The notes below the pieces were generated by a model. It was not told the origin of the DNA. It saw only the letters and a list, made by a program, of their open reading frames with translations, and made no database searches. The translations under genes were made by a program, and so were the position numbers. Positions 62,167-64,000 of a stretch of 64,000 bases of DNA are shown in pieces; position 1 is the stretch's first letter, and each line of letters opens with the position of its first letter. Source of the stretch: Marivirga aurantiaca (GTDB lineage Bacteria; Bacteroidota; Bacteroidia; Cytophagales; Cyclobacteriaceae); contig NZ_JAEQBW010000009.1 in assembly GCF_016679925.1 (NCBI RefSeq), positions 62,001 to 126,000 on the forward strand. The letters run 5' to 3'.

Positions 62167-62300
62167 TGAGCAATGAAGCAATAATAGGCATGGTATTTTG
62201 CCTTATGTTAACAGTAGGAGGTTTTTTGTTTTTTCTTGTAAAAGCAATTCGTTCAGGAAAACCTGATAAAAATAAAGATCCATCAGTCGATACGGACTGA
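62163..62300 (+). CDS. MetS-like small subunit of the NSS transporter
   Basis: A 45-residue single-pass membrane protein that starts MMSNEAIIGM and has one helix (about residues 9-28) followed by a basic, hydrophilic tail (KAIRSGKPDKNKDP). Its ATG overlaps the TGA of the transporter gene (ATGA), so the two are translationally coupled. The SxxAIIxM start and GG in the helix fit the small subunit family of Met/Ala importers (MetS), in which a short protein partners an NSS transporter. The 3' end of the gene forms the left arm and loop of the terminator hairpin. Confidence 0.75.
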   Translation: MMSNEAIIGMVFCLMLTVGGFLFFLVKAIRSGKPDKNKDPSVDTD

Positions 62301-62307
62301 TGGATCT
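62276..62307 (+). terminator. Intrinsic terminator
   Basis: AGATCCATCAGTC and its exact complement form a 13-bp stem with loop GATACG, overlapping the last codons and stop of the MetS-like gene, then an ATTTAAT tract. Confidence 0.8.
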
Positions 62308-62342
62308 ATTTAATCGGTAGTCAGATTATGTTGTTCTAAATA
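62306..62342. repeat. 37-bp direct repeat, left copy
   Basis: Matches 62671-62707 at 35 of 37 positions. On the - strand it encodes AYLEQHNLTTD and a stop, the same tail as the DUF1543 gene (EYLEQHNLITD), but without any gene attached. Confidence 0.85.
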
Positions 62343-62670
62343 GGCTACTCTCGATAAATATCTGAAAGTTTCCAAATCGAGTAAAATTCCGAATACGGGA
62401 CAGGTTTTGCTCGGAGAGAGCGGGAGGGAGGACAAAACAGCGGGCCAGCGTTGGGATAAGCGTAGAAGCATTGTTTTGTCTTGAATTTTTGTTTTCTTTT
62501 TGTTCAAGCAAAAAGATAAAGAATAAAATTTGGTTTAATAATACTTGAAATTATGATTAAACCTCAATATTAAATGGAATTACTGTTTTTTGAGGTTTTG
62601 TACTTAAATTTAAAGAAATTCGAATGAAAGCAAGGATATCCAGTTTATAGGTATTTTTTTCATGAGGAGC
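62343..62670. repeat. Intergenic repeat element R2
   Basis: It contains, on the + strand, the same ordered blocks as R1 (42191-42631, opposite strand): ACTCTCGATAAATA, CGGGACAGGTTTTGCTCGGA, GGAGGACAAAA, AGAAGCATTGTTTTGTCTTGA, AATAAAATTTGG, TTTTTTGAGGTTTT and TCATGAGGAGCCTA. It lies between convergent gene ends and is bounded by the 37-bp direct repeats. Short frames in it do not look coding. Confidence 0.75.
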
Positions 62671-62707
62671 CTATTTAATCGGTAATCAGATTATGTTGTT
62701 CCAAATA
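62671..62707. repeat. 37-bp direct repeat, right copy
   Basis: Right-hand member of the pair with 62306-62342; it covers the stop codon and last eleven codons of the DUF1543 gene. Confidence 0.85.
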
Positions 62708-63223
62708 TTCTCTGACTACCGCTTTAGGCAATACATGATATCCATTAATAGGTAGCAAATTTTGCTCTTTATCAGTAGACTTCAGGTGAACATGGTATCC
62801 CTTCACTTCCTTCAGTTCCAAAAGATCATCTATTTCGTATAGGTCATCTTTGTGCACTTCGTCATATCCTTTTAAAAGTTGTTCCTTTGCTCTTCTTTTT
62901 GCTTCAATCACTGAAGTAGACACAATAAAGGTGTTGGCATGGTGCTCCATAAAATCCCCTTTCTTATAGGCTCCAAAATTAATAAAAAAGAGTTTTTCCT
63001 TTTGAGTGGAAGCTTCTGCTTTTAGTTGAACTTCATATCCGTCTACAATGTCAAGTACCATGTAGGAATCGATGTGCATTTTCTGAGGTAGTCCAAACCA
63101 TAAGTCCAGTAAATCCATATAGGTTTCTTCTATGTTTTGAGCCACAGTAAAAACCACATCATGTAATTCTATGTTGGATTTCGGTGCAGCTCCACCCAGT
63201 ACTACTGCAAAAAGTTTATTCAT
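62675..63223 (-). CDS. DUF1543-domain protein
   Basis: A 182-residue soluble protein. The DUF1543 pattern is visible at the start (LFAVVLGGAAPKSNIELHDVVF) and in the PQKMHIDSYMVLDIVDGY segment. A second, related half begins near residue 98 with KLFFINFGAYKKGDFMEHHANTFIV and holds VHLKSTDKEQNLLPING. Function is unknown. The last eleven codons are duplicated 365 bp downstream, on the far side of repeat R2. It is on the same strand as rmlD and 70 bases after it. Confidence 0.82.
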   Translation of the reverse strand: MNKLFAVVLGGAAPKSNIELHDVVFTVAQNIEETYMDLLDLWFGLPQKMHIDSYMVLDIVDGYEVQLKAEASTQKEKLFFINFGAYKKGDFMEHHANTFIVSTSVIEAKRRAKEQLLKGYDEVHKDDLYEIDDLLELKEVKGYHVHLKSTDKEQNLLPINGYHVLPKAVVREYLEQHNLITD

Positions 63224-63283
63224 TTCACATTTATTATATTGATTCTATCATTAAATCACACAAAAGATTATTATTAGGTAATT

Positions 63284-63312
63284 GTGTAATTGCCTAATAG
63301 GCTCTATTTAAT
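63284..63312. repeat. 29-bp stop-codon-associated element, copy 2
   Basis: Identical to 29975-30003. It covers the last codons and the TAG stop of the rmlD-like gene, with the palindrome GCCTAATAGGC just at the stop. Confidence 0.8.
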
Positions 63313-64000
63313 TGATCAGATAAAATAGCGATTCCTTCTTTGAATGAATGAGGTTTATATCCTAGTACTTCCTCTGCCTTGTCTAATACAAAACCTGTTT
63401 TTGGAGGTCTTTTGGCAGTTTGTGTAAACCTGGAGCTGTCAGTTTTAGTGATGAGTGATTTGTTTAAATCAAAGTAACTGGCCGTTTGAATAGCCATCTC
63501 ATAGGGAGTCATCAAATCTTTTCCGGAAATATTGAATATGCCCTTCGCCTTCTTTTCAGCTATCAGGAAACATCCTTTCGCCAAATCTTCAGCTAAAGTA
63601 GGTGTTCTCCATTGGTCGTCTACCACATGAATGTCCTTACCCTCTTCCAATGATTTTTTTACCCATAAAATTATATTGGAACGGCTCATATCGTGCGCAA
63701 TGCCATACACCAATACTGTTCGTACAATTGCCCACTCAATATCACTCTCTAACAATAGTTTTTCTGCAGCCAATTTGCTTTCCCCATAGTAACTCACAGG
63801 GTTTGGCAAATCTTCTTCCTTGTATGGCCCACTACTGCCGTCAAAAATGAAATCTGTGGAAAGATGCAATAAAAAGGAGTCATTTGCTTTGGCGGCATTC
63901 AGGAGATAAGAGACAGCATCTACATTTAATTTCCAACAGGCCTCTCGCTCGGTTTCACATTGATCCACGTTGGTCATAGCAGCTGTATTGATGATTACAT
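63294..64000 (-). CDS. dTDP-4-dehydrorhamnose reductase (RmlD-like), N-terminus outside window
   Basis: An incomplete gene: the frame is open to the window edge at 64000, so the nucleotide-binding N-terminus is missing. It reads VIINTAAMTNVDQCE at the edge, the RmlD motif in which ATG-initiated translation at 63977 would be only an internal Met. Residues typical of the family follow: LHLSTDFIFDGSSGPYKEED, YGESKLAAEKLL (YxxxK) and IVRTVLVYG. It belongs to the SDR-extended family that makes dTDP-L-rhamnose, but similar proteins have other roles, and no rml neighbours are visible. The gene ends in the 29-bp repeat. Confidence 0.85.
   Translation of the reverse strand, partial: VIINTAAMTNVDQCETEREACWKLNVDAVSYLLNAAKANDSFLLHLSTDFIFDGSSGPYKEEDLPNPVSYYGESKLAAEKLLLESDIEWAIVRTVLVYGIAHDMSRSNIILWVKKSLEEGKDIHVVDDQWRTPTLAEDLAKGCFLIAEKKAKGIFNISGKDLMTPYEMAIQTASYFDLNKSLITKTDSSRFTQTAKRPPKTGFVLDKAEEVLGYKPHSFKEGIAILSDQLNRAY

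Noticed and set aside
1-64000. tRNA or rRNA genes
   Set aside because: No cloverleaf with a GTTCGA-type T-loop or rRNA-like conserved stretch was noticed in the intergenic gaps, though a tRNA search tool was not available.

Overview
The window reads as chromosome of a marine-type member of the Bacteroidota, most likely Cytophagales (Marivirga-like). Support for this: AT-rich DNA, almost no Shine-Dalgarno sequences, exact matches to the Bacteroidota -7 promoter box TAnnTTTG, a giant adhesin with a type IX secretion C-terminal signal, a SusC-type TonB receptor, bacillithiol synthesis, and a fused ThrA. No rRNA, tRNA, CRISPR array, transposase or phage gene was seen. The lineage is an inference from gene content, not from a database match.

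Layout. 1-3.2 kb: a divergent kynurenine / 3-hydroxyanthranilate degradation cluster (start of acmsD, 3-hydroxyanthranilate dioxygenase, an SDR-like protein, aminomuconate-semialdehyde dehydrogenase). 3.3-8.1 kb: a lone RhuM-family gene, then thrB and thrA, preceded by a previously unmarked 40-residue peptide ORF rich in Thr codons that looks like a threonine attenuator. 8.2-12.2 kb: a DUF6687-type protein and a TonB-dependent receptor behind two TPP riboswitches in series. 12.3-16.4 kb: a histidine kinase / OmpR-type regulator pair, followed by four helically phased GTGACA-type half-sites and two secreted proteins. 16.6-24.3 kb: one 2574-residue secreted adhesin. 24.3-25.6 kb: a third TPP riboswitch with pnuT and a NadR-like kinase, so thiamine uptake is represented at both membranes. 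25.7-38 kb: TerC, a TPR histidine kinase, a MoxR/vWA chelatase-like pair, TANGO2-like, epimerase, fatty acid hydroxylase, bshA and a GH3/serine-hydrolase fusion. 38.2-42.2 kb: mutL with two rhomboid proteases. 42.6-47.6 kb: anti-sigma/sigma pair, lpd, a GT-C glycosyltransferase, fabG. 47.7-56.6 kb: envelope genes (vWA membrane protein, M23 peptidase, patatin with outer-membrane barrel, two OmpA-family proteins). 56.7-59.6 kb: an accessory patch with two orphan genes, a cruciform-forming repeat, a 21-bp minisatellite and an AraC regulator. 59.8-64 kb: a small secreted protein, an NSS transporter with a MetS-like 45-residue partner, DUF1543, and the end of rmlD.

The intergenic DNA carries several repeat families that ordinary gene calling misses. 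A 5'-leader element occurs upstream of three unrelated genes (0.9, 38.2, 59.8 kb). A roughly 330-440 bp element sits between convergent gene ends (42.2-42.6 and 62.3-62.7 kb). A 29-bp palindrome-containing element lies at stop codons (30.0, 63.3 and, degenerate, 56.6 kb). The most distinctive regulatory signals are the thr leader peptide, the tandem TPP aptamers, the phased GTGACA operator and the repeated 5'-leader element.
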